Shown: in pieces, positions 1-8,001 of the stretch
How the letters are laid out: each line of letters begins with the position of its first letter
Numbering within the stretch: the first letter of the stretch is position 1
Assembly: GCA_022425945.1 (NCBI GenBank)
Contig: JAKMEK010000038.1
Span: forward strand, 1 to 64,000
Source of the DNA: Flavobacteriaceae bacterium
GTDB taxonomy: Bacteria > Bacteroidota > Bacteroidia > Flavobacteriales > Flavobacteriaceae
Direction: 5' to 3'
Length of the DNA: 64,000 nucleotides
The notes under the pieces: generated by a model
What the model saw: the letters and a program-made list of their open reading frames with translations, nothing else
Told to the model about the DNA's origin: nothing
Databases searched by the model: none
Made by a program: the position numbers and the translations under genes

Positions 1-14
1 AGTATTTGCTAACA

Positions 15-22
15 TATATTTG
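15..22 (+). promoter_or_regulatory. -7 promoter element of porin gene
   Basis: TATATTTG matches the Bacteroidota -7 consensus TAnnTTTG and lies 33 bases before the porin start codon. The expected -33 TTTG would fall before the window starts, so only half of the promoter is visible. Confidence 0.55.
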
Positions 23-27
23 CGCTA

Positions 28-50
28 TTATTTTAATTTAATCTAAATAA
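28..50. promoter_or_regulatory. Candidate operator, copy 1 (23-bp imperfect dyad)
   Basis: This AT-rich imperfect inverted repeat (outer arms TTATTT and AAATAA) is identical at 21 of 23 positions to the site at 1233-1255; both share the 13-mer TTAATCTAAATAA. It begins 5 bases after the -7 element of the porin gene, so a bound protein would block transcription at its start. The CTAAA half-site resembles operators of DtxR/MntR-type or Fur-type metal regulators, but that assignment is inference. Confidence 0.5.
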
Positions 51-55
51 GGACA

Positions 56-1231
56 ATGACACGAGTTTATATTACTAGTTTATTTATTTCCATTGGATGT
101 GTTTTTTTACACGCCCAAACAACGACTAAGCCAACAGATTCCTTAATTGCAGCACAGCAAATTAATGGATATCAGCGAATTTTAAATAATTTGAGTGGTA
201 TTCCTCAAGGGGTCACCATTGGTGGTTATGGTGAAGTCTTGTACAACCAACCAACAAACTTAAATGGCGAATTGGATGTGCAGCGTTTGGTGATGCTTTT
301 TGGGTATAAATTCGATGATCGTGTACAGTTTGTTACTGAAATTGAATTTGAGCATGTGAAAGAGGTGTATGTTGAACAGGCTTTTGTCAACTATTCTGTC
401 GCAAATGGGCTCAATATTCGCGCAGGTTTGATGTTGGTGCCCATGGGAATTGTAGCCGAGTTCCATGAACCGACTACTTTCAATGGCGTAGAACGTCCGA
501 GTATGGATAAATATATTGTTCCCACAACTTGGAGAGAAATTGGAATTGGTGTAGCCGGTAGGGTAGATGCCCTAAGTTTGCGTTATCAAGCGTACTTGTT
601 CAATGGATTCTTGTCGCACGATGGTGAAGAAGGTAGATTAAAAGGGAGCTCTGGACTACGTGGTGGGCGACAGAAAGGTGCTGAGTCGGTTGTAGATCAA
701 TTCAATCTTTCGGCAAAGCTCGATTATTATGGTATTCCTAACCTTCGTCTCGGTTTGGCAGGTTACGCCGGTCGAACTCAAGCAGTAGATGGTCAGAATC
801 AAATTCCCGGGAGTGATATTGGGGTAGCCATGTTGGGCTTGGATGTACGTTTTAAATGGCAGAATCTCTCCGCTCGCGGACAATTTGTTCACGCAAACCT
901 TACTGATGCCGATGCGTATAACACCCTCACTGGTCGTGATCTTGGAAGCGAATTAGGTGGTTTTTATGTAGAAACTGCCTACAATCTTTTACCCATAGTA
1001 AACCGTCAACGCCTAGATGCATTTGTCCGTTACGAATCCTATGACACCCATAAGAGTGTCGGGTCATCAATCGCGAGAAATGCAGCTTTTGATCGTGAAG
1101 AATGGACACTAGGATTGAGTTATCATATGTCTGTAGGCACAGTCTTTAAGGTTGATTATCAGTCGAAAAGGACAGCAGTTGCCGATTCTCAATATGGTCA
1201 GTTCAACGTTGGAGTAGGGGTATGGTTTTAA
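56..1231 (+). CDS. Outer-membrane porin, phosphate-selective porin O/P type
   Basis: The 391-residue protein has an N-terminal signal peptide (hydrophobic stretch about residues 5-20, ending near HAQ). Alternating amphipathic strands run to a C-terminal phenylalanine (GVGVWF), as expected of an outer-membrane beta-barrel. The opening IGGYGEVLYNQ, a central EFHEPTTFNGVERP and the strand pattern resemble the OprO/OprP porin superfamily in Bacteroidota. The substrate cannot be read from sequence. It is followed by an FMN-binding protein whose upstream DNA carries the same operator-like dyad, so the porin may feed or drain an extracytoplasmic redox system; this is inference. Confidence 0.75.
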   Translation: MTRVYITSLFISIGCVFLHAQTTTKPTDSLIAAQQINGYQRILNNLSGIPQGVTIGGYGEVLYNQPTNLNGELDVQRLVMLFGYKFDDRVQFVTEIEFEHVKEVYVEQAFVNYSVANGLNIRAGLMLVPMGIVAEFHEPTTFNGVERPSMDKYIVPTTWREIGIGVAGRVDALSLRYQAYLFNGFLSHDGEEGRLKGSSGLRGGRQKGAESVVDQFNLSAKLDYYGIPNLRLGLAGYAGRTQAVDGQNQIPGSDIGVAMLGLDVRFKWQNLSARGQFVHANLTDADAYNTLTGRDLGSELGGFYVETAYNLLPIVNRQRLDAFVRYESYDTHKSVGSSIARNAAFDREEWTLGLSYHMSVGTVFKVDYQSKRTAVADSQYGQFNVGVGVWF

Positions 1232-1232
1232 T

Positions 1233-1255
1233 TTATTTAAAATTAATCTAAATAA
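1233..1255. promoter_or_regulatory. Candidate operator, copy 2 (23-bp imperfect dyad)
   Basis: This second copy of the porin-gene dyad (21 of 23 bases identical to 28-50) has outer arms TTATTTA and TAAATAA. It begins one base after the porin stop codon and ends two bases before the -33 element of the next promoter. Two near-identical dyads at consecutive promoters suggest a shared regulator. The regulator is not visible in the window. Confidence 0.5.
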
Positions 1256-1257
1256 AA

Positions 1258-1289
1258 TTTGGTACATAACTGAAGGTAAAATATATTTG
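1258..1289 (+). promoter_or_regulatory. Promoter of FMN-binding protein gene
   Basis: TTTG at 1258-1261 is followed after 20 bases by TATATTTG at 1282-1289, a full match to the Bacteroidota -33/-7 promoter. The start codon follows 16 bases later. Confidence 0.7.
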
Positions 1290-1305
1290 TAAAGAATTTA
1301 AACAA

Positions 1306-1842
1306 ATGCCAAAAGCAACCTCTTTAACGCTCGTACTTTTAGGAATGTTTTTCCTTTCTTTCGGCTTACCAATGCATGAAAATGCTTTGGCCAAGCGCAT
1401 CGAGAAAAAAATCAATAAAGAGATTACCGCAGTGTTTTCTATCGATAGCTACACCTTGGTAGAAGCAAGTATTCAGATTGATCAAAGTCCATATTTATTG
1501 TCACACAACATTCGTAAAATCAATGTAGACGGACAATTGGCAGGCTATGCCTTCACGGGTACAGCACCAAGCAAAACAGATTCATTCGACTATCTAATCC
1601 TGTTCGATCCTTCATTTACTATCAAGAAGGCTACTGTTTTGGTTTACCGTGAGGATTATGGCGGTGAAATTGCCAGTAAGCGATGGCTCTCCCAATTTGT
1701 GAAAAAGCAAGCAGCCAGTTTTGTCTACGGTGATACCATCAGTGCAATTTCTGGAGCTACCATTTCGGTTCAATCCATGACTGCTTCTGTCAACCACGTG
1801 TTTTCTTCCCTAAAGCAAGTAAAATCTAGCGTTGGTCAGTAA
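1306..1842 (+). CDS. FMN-binding domain protein with flavinylation motif
   Basis: The protein has 178 residues with an N-terminal hydrophobic signal or anchor (about 6-22) followed by a small FMN-bind fold. Near the C-terminus the motif S149-G150-A151-T152 (in DTISAISGATIS) matches the site where ApbE-type transferases attach FMN to threonine, as in NqrC and RnfG. This predicts an exported electron carrier with covalent FMN on T152. Its stop codon overlaps the start of the next gene (TAATG), so the two are translationally coupled. No apbE gene is present in the window. The electron donor and acceptor are unknown. Confidence 0.75.
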   Translation: MPKATSLTLVLLGMFFLSFGLPMHENALAKRIEKKINKEITAVFSIDSYTLVEASIQIDQSPYLLSHNIRKINVDGQLAGYAFTGTAPSKTDSFDYLILFDPSFTIKKATVLVYREDYGGEIASKRWLSQFVKKQAASFVYGDTISAISGATISVQSMTASVNHVFSSLKQVKSSVGQ

Positions 1843-2342
1843 TGGAACCCACCTTTCTACTGCGTAACTTTTCAAAACCTTTCAAAAGTTTTCTTTTTGC
1901 TTTCCTCTTCGTGCTCAGTGTAGGCTACTTTACGGGCTTATCTTTTGTAGCCCAAACCAACAGCAATCAGCCAGCAGGTATTGTGGAAAATTACAACGGA
2001 AATGAAAATAGTGAAGAAGTTTCTGTGATGAAATTTAAAAAGGGGCAACGGGAAATGCTTACCATAATACATACCCATGTACTCTCCATTGGCTTTATCT
2101 TTGCGCTACTCGGGCTACTTGTTTGGGGTACGCAAATCTCCACCAAATGGAAAACTTTTTTAACCATTGAGCCATTTTGTTCCATCATTTTTACCTTTGG
2201 AGGAATTTATTTGATTTGGCTAGAATATACGTCAATGGCCTATGTTGTAATGATTTCTGGTCTATTAATGACGTTTAGTTTCTTGGCCGGACTAGTGGTT
2301 ATTTGCCGCGCTTTAATTAAATCGCCAATTGCGTCCCATTAA
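1842..2342 (+). CDS. Four-helix membrane protein coupled to FMN-binding protein
   Basis: I do not recognise a named family. The 166-residue protein shows four hydrophobic segments, roughly residues 15-35, 79-100, 110-127 and 129-153. A polar loop of about 40 residues separates the first two. Two histidines (IHTHVLS) stand at the entry of helix 2; they could be metal or heme ligands, but a second pair on another helix is not obvious. It overlaps the upstream FMN-binding gene by one base. By position it is a likely membrane partner for moving electrons to or from the flavinylated protein; that is inference. Confidence 0.55.
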   Translation: MEPTFLLRNFSKPFKSFLFAFLFVLSVGYFTGLSFVAQTNSNQPAGIVENYNGNENSEEVSVMKFKKGQREMLTIIHTHVLSIGFIFALLGLLVWGTQISTKWKTFLTIEPFCSIIFTFGGIYLIWLEYTSMAYVVMISGLLMTFSFLAGLVVICRALIKSPIASH

Positions 2343-2356
2343 TGGTTGAAATGTTG

Positions 2357-2364
2357 TAAATTTG
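2357..2364 (+). promoter_or_regulatory. -7 promoter element of guaB
   Basis: TAAATTTG matches TAnnTTTG and lies 27 bases before the guaB start codon. No well-spaced TTTG is seen upstream. Confidence 0.45.
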
Positions 2365-2391
2365 CTCGCAACTAATTCTTAAGTAGTTGCC

Positions 2392-3864
2392 ATGAACAAT
2401 CACTCCGATAAATTTTTAGAACAAGGTCTTACATACGACGACGTATTGCTTGTTCCCGCCTATTCAGAAGTATTGCCTAGAGACGTAAAACTCAATACTA
2501 AATTCACCCGTAACATCAGTTTAAACATCCCCATTATATCAGCGGCGATGGATACTGTTACCGAAAGTCAAATGGCCATCGCTATGGCCAGAGAAGGGGG
2601 GATTGGCGTACTGCATAAGAACATGACCATTGCTGCACAGGCAGATAAGGTACGCATGGTCAAACGCGCAGAATCCGGTATGATACTCGATCCTGTTACC
2701 CTTAGCCAAGAAGCTACAGTAGGAGATGCTAAAGAAAACATGTCACGCTATAAGATTGGTGGAATTCCGATAGTAGATTCAATGGGTAAACTCAATGGAA
2801 TAGTTACGAATAGAGATTTACGTTTTGAAAAAGATCTATTGCGCCCCATTACCGAAGTGATGACATCTGAGAATTTAATTACAGTAACCCAAGGTACTTC
2901 TCTTGCAGAAGCCGAAGGTATACTTCAGCAACATAAAATTGAAAAGCTACCCGTGGTGGATGATCAATATCAATTGGTGGGTTTAATTACCTTTAGAGAC
3001 ATCACCAAGCATACCGACAAGCCCATTGCAAATAAAGATTCTTATGGGCGACTACGAGTGGCTGCAGCTGTAGGGGTCACGGGAGATGTTATCGAACGTA
3101 CAAGAGCGCTGGTTGAGGTAGGAGTAGATGCTATTGTCATTGATACGGCACATGGTCATACAAAAGGTGTAGTAACCGTTCTTAAAGAAGTAAAAAAGAA
3201 TTTCCCTCAGCTTGATGTCGTCGTTGGAAACATAGCCACTGCTGCTGCTGCTAAATATTTAGTAGAAAACGGAGCAGATGCCGTAAAGGTAGGAATAGGG
3301 CCTGGGTCAATTTGTACAACACGTATCATTGCAGGGGTTGGTTATCCTCAGCTTTCAGCTGTTTTAGCGGTTGCCAATGCCATCAAAGGGAGCGGTGTGC
3401 CTGTAATTGCTGACGGAGGAATTCGTTACACGGGTGATATTCCAAAAGCCATTGCGGCCGGTGCAGATTCGGTGATGCTTGGATCACTGCTCGCAGGGAC
3501 CAAAGAATCTCCAGGAGAAACCATCATATACGAAGGAAGAAAATTTAAGTCCTACAGAGGAATGGGGTCAGTAGAAGCCATGAAGAAAGGAAGTAAAGAT
3601 CGCTACTTTCAGGATGTAGAAGATGATATTAAAAAGCTTGTTCCTGAGGGCATTGTGGGGCGTGTACCTTACAAAGGTGATTTGTACGAAAGTATTCATC
3701 AGTTTATCGGTGGTTTACGCGCAGGAATGGGGTATTGCGGAACCTCTTCGATTGAGGAGGTGAAAGCGAAAGCTCAGTTTGTACAAATTACGGCTGCTGG
3801 AATCCGCGAAAGTCATCCGCACAATATACAAATCACCAAAGAGGCGCCAAATTATAGTCGTTAA
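2392..3864 (+). CDS. guaB: Inosine-5'-monophosphate dehydrogenase
   Basis: This enzyme oxidises IMP to XMP with NAD+, the first committed step of GMP synthesis. The 490-residue length is usual. A TIM barrel is interrupted by two CBS domains at about residues 98-208. The catalytic loop GPGSICTT places the nucleophilic cysteine at C308, and the flap region contains [10 protein letters not shown]. The N-terminal [16 protein letters not shown] is typical of the family. The gene stands alone with its own -7 element and is followed by a convergent small gene. Confidence 0.97.
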   Translation: MNNHSDKFLEQGLTYDDVLLVPAYSEVLPRDVKLNTKFTRNISLNIPIISAAMDTVTESQMAIAMAREGGIGVLHKNMTIAAQADKVRMVKRAESGMILDPVTLSQEATVGDAKENMSRYKIGGIPIVDSMGKLNGIVTNRDLRFEKDLLRPITEVMTSENLITVTQGTSLAEAEGILQQHKIEKLPVVDDQYQLVGLITFRDITKHTDKPIANKDSYGRLRVAAAVGVTGDVIERTRALVEVGVDAIVIDTAHGHTKGVVTVLKEVKKNFPQLDVVVGNIATAAAAKYLVENGADAVKVGIGPGSICTTRIIAGVGYPQLSAVLAVANAIKGSGVPVIADGGIRYTGDIPKAIAAGADSVMLGSLLAGTKESPGETIIYEGRKFKSYRGMGSVEAMKKGSKDRYFQDVEDDIKKLVPEGIVGRVPYKGDLYESIHQFIGGLRAGMGYCGTSSIEEVKAKAQFVQITAAGIRESHPHNIQITKEAPNYSR

Positions 3865-3882
3865 AGTTTAGGATTGAAAGGT

Positions 3883-4224
3883 TTATCGAGCTACAAATTT
3901 GAATAGCTTTACCTGACCTTGAGTCTCTATACGCACTATGTACATTGTTCGTAATTCGAGGCTAATGTTACGCTGAAAATTATAAAGGTCTACTTGGTTA
4001 AATGATGCAACTTCGTTGCCAATAATACTGTAGATTTTTACGTTTCCGGAACCTGTCATGCCTTTGATGCTAAATACACCATTTTTATAAATTATGTTGA
4101 CAATTGTTGCGTAATCAGAAGTGTAATTAGTTGAGTTTATGGGGGAGGAAGGCATATTCCCCAACAAGCTGTTTGGAGTTAAAAGAATGGTTACCGAGAA
4201 AAATAGCAGTAAGCGTTGTTTCAT
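3883..4224 (-). CDS. Small secreted protein consisting mostly of a type IX-like C-terminal domain
   Basis: The protein has 113 residues: a signal peptide (about 1-22) and a short linker, then a stretch from about residue 40 that reads like a type A sorting domain of the type IX secretion system. It shows GNVKIYSIIGNEV, a central hydrophobic strand, MYIVRIETQGQV and a terminal KLFKFVAR. Such domains normally sit at the end of large secreted proteins; here there is almost no cargo. It is convergent with guaB. It could be a remnant of a longer gene or a genuine mini-protein. Confidence 0.55.
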   Translation of the reverse strand: MKQRLLLFFSVTILLTPNSLLGNMPSSPINSTNYTSDYATIVNIIYKNGVFSIKGMTGSGNVKIYSIIGNEVASFNQVDLYNFQRNISLELRTMYIVRIETQGQVKLFKFVAR

Positions 4225-4426
4225 TCTCTAATATATGATCACAATTTAGTGTTTTAATTGTTAATAAAAAAATATTTATAAACAATTAAAGCGCTGTTAA
4301 ACAGTCATTTATGTATTTTATTAATAAATCACTGCCTAGTTTTGTTAATAAGACACAATAATTTTGTTTTTTTTCGTTTAAAAGTAATCATTCAAATCAC
4401 CATCTTTAACCAAATCTTTGCATCAA

Positions 4427-5281
4427 ATGAAATTACAAATTATTTTTAGTGGGATTGTTTTGAGTTGGCTATCGACCTGTAATCAATGGACAAGTGTTGA
4501 CCAAGATGTCGTTGTTGCACGCGTTGGAAGTCACTATTTGTATTTATCAGACATTGAGGAACAACTGCCAATGGTCGTTTCAAAGGAGGATAGTATTTTG
4601 CTAGCGCAAAGCACCATCAATACTTGGGCAAAAAAACATTTGTTGTATGATCAAGCTGTTTTTAATCTAGAACAATCTTCTCAAGAAGAACTCAATGCAT
4701 TGGTCGAAGATTATCGTCTCGACTTATGGGCAACAACTTACAAAGAATCGCTGGTCAAATCGGTAATAGATACCATGGTAGATCCCACGTTAATGAGGGC
4801 ATATTACACGAAAAATAAATATAATTTCAAGCTCAAAGAAGACGTGCTGCAGGCGCGTGTAATTGGACTTTCTAGCTCAGCTTCTAATCTGGATGAAGTG
4901 AAAGAGCATTTTCAATTAAATCAAGAAGAAGACAAGCGTTATCTGGATTCTTTGCGTATACAATTTTCGTCTTATCAAAACAATGACTCTATTTGGTTTA
5001 CTAAGCATTCTTTTCAGCAGCGATTTCCAGAAATCCCTTTGTTGAGTTTTGATAATTATTTAAAAAAATCACAATTTTTCTTCATTGAAGATTCATTCGA
5101 AGTATATTTGCTCTGGGTATCTGAGTATCGATTAAGAAATGAAAACGCACCCTATCAGTTGGTAGAAAATACCATTCGTAAAATCGTTTTCAACCAATCC
5201 AAGTTAGAGTTCATTAAACAATTTGACCAAGAAATTTTACAAGATGCAATACAAGCCAACAAGTTTGAAATATATCGTTAA
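4427..5281 (+). CDS. SurA-like periplasmic chaperone lipoprotein, degenerate copy
   Basis: I chose ATG 4427 rather than the in-frame TTG at 4418. The protein is then 284 residues and begins with a lipoprotein signal (lipobox LSTC near residue 20). VARVGSHYLYLSDIEEQLP is the characteristic start of a SurA N-terminal chaperone domain. The downstream segment corresponds to a parvulin region but lacks the clear GxxL/xHIL signatures seen in the next gene, so isomerase activity is doubtful. Its 3' end overlaps the next surA-like gene by 38 bases. It probably assists outer-membrane protein folding. Confidence 0.7.
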   Translation: MKLQIIFSGIVLSWLSTCNQWTSVDQDVVVARVGSHYLYLSDIEEQLPMVVSKEDSILLAQSTINTWAKKHLLYDQAVFNLEQSSQEELNALVEDYRLDLWATTYKESLVKSVIDTMVDPTLMRAYYTKNKYNFKLKEDVLQARVIGLSSSASNLDEVKEHFQLNQEEDKRYLDSLRIQFSSYQNNDSIWFTKHSFQQRFPEIPLLSFDNYLKKSQFFFIEDSFEVYLLWVSEYRLRNENAPYQLVENTIRKIVFNQSKLEFIKQFDQEILQDAIQANKFEIYR

Positions 5282-6632
5282 TCTATGTTTGTTCTTGACG
5301 ACCTTATTAGGTTTCGCTCAAGGACCCAAGGCAGACACTCAAGGACGCATTAAATTAGACGGTGTAATCTCTGTCGTTGGTGACTATGTAATTTTAGATT
5401 CAGACATAGACAAGACCCTGACCGATATGGAGTCACAGGGAATTTCAACAAAAGGAGTTACACGCTGTGAATTATTGGGAAAGTTGATGGAAGATAAGCT
5501 CTATGCGCATCATGCCATACAGGATAGTCTGGAAGTTTCTGATGCAGAGGTGTATTCATATGTTGATCAAAGTATTGATTATTTCACACAGCAGTTAGGA
5601 AGTTTAGAAAAAGTACTAGAATTCTATAATAAAACAGATGAACTTTCCTTCCGTGAAGAATTGTTTGAAATTAATAAAGTGCAGAAGTTATCTCAATTGA
5701 TGCAGGCCGATATTATTGAAAAAGTAGAAATCACACCAGAAGAGGTGCGTGATTTTTTTGAATCCATTCCAAAAGAAGATTTACCTGTTTTTGGAACTGA
5801 ATTAGAGATCGCACAAATCGTTATTGAACCGGCCGTAAAAGAAGAAGAACGAAAGCGTATTATCGCCCAATTGGATGGTTTTAAAAATGATGTAGAGGAG
5901 AAGGGGTTGAGTTTTGCTTCCAAAGCAATCTTGTACTCTCAGGATCCTGGATCACGTTCTAGCGGAGGGAAATATACTCTGCATAGAAAGCGTCCAAGAA
6001 TGGCCAAAGAGTTTAGAAATATGGCTTTTAGTTTAGAGGCAGGAGAGGTTTCTTCTCCTTTTAAAACAGAATTTGGATGGCATATTTTAACTGTTGATGA
6101 AATTCGGGGACAAGAAATTGACATACGGCACATTTTATTAATGCCACAGGTTGATGCAGAAACATTGAACAAAAGTAAGGCACTCCTAGATTCCATTCGG
6201 GTCCGTATTTTGGACGAAGAGATCACCTTTGAAAGTGCAGCCTATAATTTTTCATATGAAAAAGAAACCAGGAATAATGGAGGTAAAATAGTCAATCCTG
6301 TCACTGGCGATACCCGTTTTGAATTAACCAAAATGGATCCTGAATTGTACAACCAAGTGAAAAGTCTTAAAGAAGGCGAAATTTCACTCCCTTTATTAGA
6401 AGAAGATAGAGGAGGAGCAAAGAAGTATAAGATTCTTAAAGTGGTTAACCGCTACGAAGAACATGAAGCAGATTACTCTAAAGACTTTACCAAAATAAAG
6501 GACTTAGCACTACGTGACAAACAAGTACGCACTGTAAAGAAGTGGATCAAAGAAAAAATTGAAGATACTTTTGTGAGCGTAAATAAGTCATTTCGCGAAT
6601 GCGAGTTCTCCAACAATTGGATGAAACAATAA
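5244..6632 (+). CDS. surA: Periplasmic chaperone/peptidyl-prolyl isomerase SurA
   Basis: Starting at ATG 5244, inside the end of the preceding gene, the product has 462 residues with a signal peptide ending near GFAQG. The N-terminal chaperone domain (VISVVGDYVILDSDIDKTL) is followed by two parvulin domains, marked by SRSSGGKYTL...FGWHILTVDE and by DIRHILLMPQ. The protein escorts outer-membrane beta-barrels through the periplasm. It ends three bases before the convergent crtZ. The tandem arrangement with a degenerate paralogue is notable. Confidence 0.9.
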   Translation: MQYKPTSLKYIVNLCLFLTTLLGFAQGPKADTQGRIKLDGVISVVGDYVILDSDIDKTLTDMESQGISTKGVTRCELLGKLMEDKLYAHHAIQDSLEVSDAEVYSYVDQSIDYFTQQLGSLEKVLEFYNKTDELSFREELFEINKVQKLSQLMQADIIEKVEITPEEVRDFFESIPKEDLPVFGTELEIAQIVIEPAVKEEERKRIIAQLDGFKNDVEEKGLSFASKAILYSQDPGSRSSGGKYTLHRKRPRMAKEFRNMAFSLEAGEVSSPFKTEFGWHILTVDEIRGQEIDIRHILLMPQVDAETLNKSKALLDSIRVRILDEEITFESAAYNFSYEKETRNNGGKIVNPVTGDTRFELTKMDPELYNQVKSLKEGEISLPLLEEDRGGAKKYKILKVVNRYEEHEADYSKDFTKIKDLALRDKQVRTVKKWIKEKIEDTFVSVNKSFRECEFSNNWMKQ

Positions 6633-6635
6633 AAA

Positions 6636-7082
6636 TTACTTAAAATATTTTAAGGGAACCCATAGCATTCCGAAACATTCTCCGCCGTTTTTGTGTATGT
6701 TTTTGTGATGCATTTTGTGTGCACGACGTAAACCTTTCGCGTATTTGCTGCTTGAATTACGGAATAATTTAAAACGTTGGTGTATGAAAATGTCATGAAC
6801 CAAAAAATAGGTCATGCCATAGGTGAAAATACCAGCGGCCATAGGAAAACCCGCCCAGAAGCCATATTCCCCCCATAGTACCATTAAGCTCATGCTAACG
6901 GCTGCATAGAAGATGAAAAATAAATCATTGCGCTCAAACCAAGAATCATGGTCCTTTTTGTGGTGGTCTTTATGCCATGACCACAAAAAACCATGCATAA
7001 TGTATTTGTGTGAAAACCAAGCCATAAACTCCATGAATAAAAAAGTGGCTAAATAGGTTAAAAACCAATAGAAAACTTCCAT
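6636..7082 (-). CDS. crtZ: Beta-carotene hydroxylase
   Basis: This is a membrane di-iron hydroxylase that converts beta-carotene to zeaxanthin. The 148-residue protein has the expected histidine clusters: H25-x4-H30, H37-x2-H40-H41, H96-x4-H101 and H122-x2-H125-H126. These are interspersed with transmembrane segments at about 2-22, 53-70 and 76-94. It is downstream of crtB in the same direction with a 5-base gap, so the two form an operon. The length is typical for bacterial CrtZ. Confidence 0.92.
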   Translation of the reverse strand: MEVFYWFLTYLATFLFMEFMAWFSHKYIMHGFLWSWHKDHHKKDHDSWFERNDLFFIFYAAVSMSLMVLWGEYGFWAGFPMAAGIFTYGMTYFLVHDIFIHQRFKLFRNSSSKYAKGLRRAHKMHHKNIHKNGGECFGMLWVPLKYFK

Positions 7083-7087
7083 ATAAA

Positions 7088-7927
7088 TTATAAAAGATTA
7101 AATCTGTAATTTACGTAAGATCGGGCTAAAACCCCCATTTTTTCATAATTTGGAACTCTAATACGTGCAGATGCAATCGCAACTGAGGGCGTTTTTTTAA
7201 GTTTCTTCAAGAGCTTAGAATAGTATTTGTAGGCAGTGTACACTCCAAAACGTGCTGCATTTGGTAGTTGAAAGATACCGTCTAATCCTTTTTCAAAATC
7301 AGCTTCGATTTCACTAATAATTGCCATTTTGTTTTCTTCCGAAAATTCTTTCAGGTTGATGTTGGGAAAATATGAGCGGCTCAATCCCTCAAAATCATCT
7401 TTGAGGTCCCGTAAAAAGTTAACTTTTTGAAAGGCAGATCCCAAGGCCATTGCTGAGTCTTTTAAATGTAAATATGCTTCGTTGTCACCATTGACAAACA
7501 CCTTTAAACACATAAGACCAACAACATCTGCTGAGCCGTAGATGTAGGCTTTATAATCTTCATCAGTTAAATATGTTTTTTTAGATAAATCCCAACGCAT
7601 ACTTCGCATAAAGGCGTTAACCAAAGTACGATCAATCGAATATTTGTGAAAACTATGTTGAAAAGCGTTTAAGATTGGGTTTAAACTAATTTTTTGCTCA
7701 ATAGCTAAGTTTAAGTCTTCTTCAAAACGATTGAATAATTCTTCTTTAGGATAATCATGAAAACTATCTACAATCTCATCCGCAAAACGAACAAAGCCAT
7801 AGATGTTATAAATGTCGCTTCTAATAGAAGTATCTAACATTTTTGTCGCTAAAGAGAAGGAGGTGCTGTACGATTCTGTAACCTCTTTACTGCATTGATA
7901 TGACACTTGATCAAACAACTTTTTCAT
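7088..7927 (-). CDS. crtB: Phytoene synthase
   Basis: This enzyme condenses two geranylgeranyl diphosphates to phytoene. The 279-residue squalene/phytoene synthase fold carries both aspartate-rich motifs: D50-x3-D54 (FADEIVDSF) and D174-x3-D178 (LRDLKDDFEGLSRSYFP). It lies just downstream of a CarH-like regulator on the same strand, separated by 74 bases that hold a hairpin, and upstream of crtZ. Phytoene desaturase and lycopene cyclase genes are not in the window. Confidence 0.95.
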   Translation of the reverse strand: MKKLFDQVSYQCSKEVTESYSTSFSLATKMLDTSIRSDIYNIYGFVRFADEIVDSFHDYPKEELFNRFEEDLNLAIEQKISLNPILNAFQHSFHKYSIDRTLVNAFMRSMRWDLSKKTYLTDEDYKAYIYGSADVVGLMCLKVFVNGDNEAYLHLKDSAMALGSAFQKVNFLRDLKDDFEGLSRSYFPNINLKEFSEENKMAIISEIEADFEKGLDGIFQLPNAARFGVYTAYKYYSKLLKKLKKTPSVAIASARIRVPNYEKMGVLARSYVNYRFNLL

Positions 7928-7946
7928 AACTAAAATAGCATATAGA

Positions 7947-7971
7947 CTAGCTCAGAACAGTTTCTGGCTAG
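7947..7971. promoter_or_regulatory. 25-base inverted repeat between carH-like gene and crtB
   Basis: CTAGC-T-CAGAA pairs with TTCTG-GCTAG around a CAGT loop: ten base pairs with one bulged T. It lies 19 bases before the crtB start. No U-tract follows on the minus strand, which argues against a simple terminator. It could be an operator for the neighbouring MerR regulator or an mRNA hairpin. Confidence 0.4.
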
Positions 7972-8001
7972 CAATTTATTCTAGGTAAAGATAGAAAAAA
8001 G

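Noticed and set aside
6639-6654. Perfect 16-base palindrome CTTAAAATATTTTAAG between surA and crtZ
   Set aside because: It lies in the last codons of crtZ, is made only of A and T apart from its ends, and has no U-tract; probably a by-product of the coding sequence.
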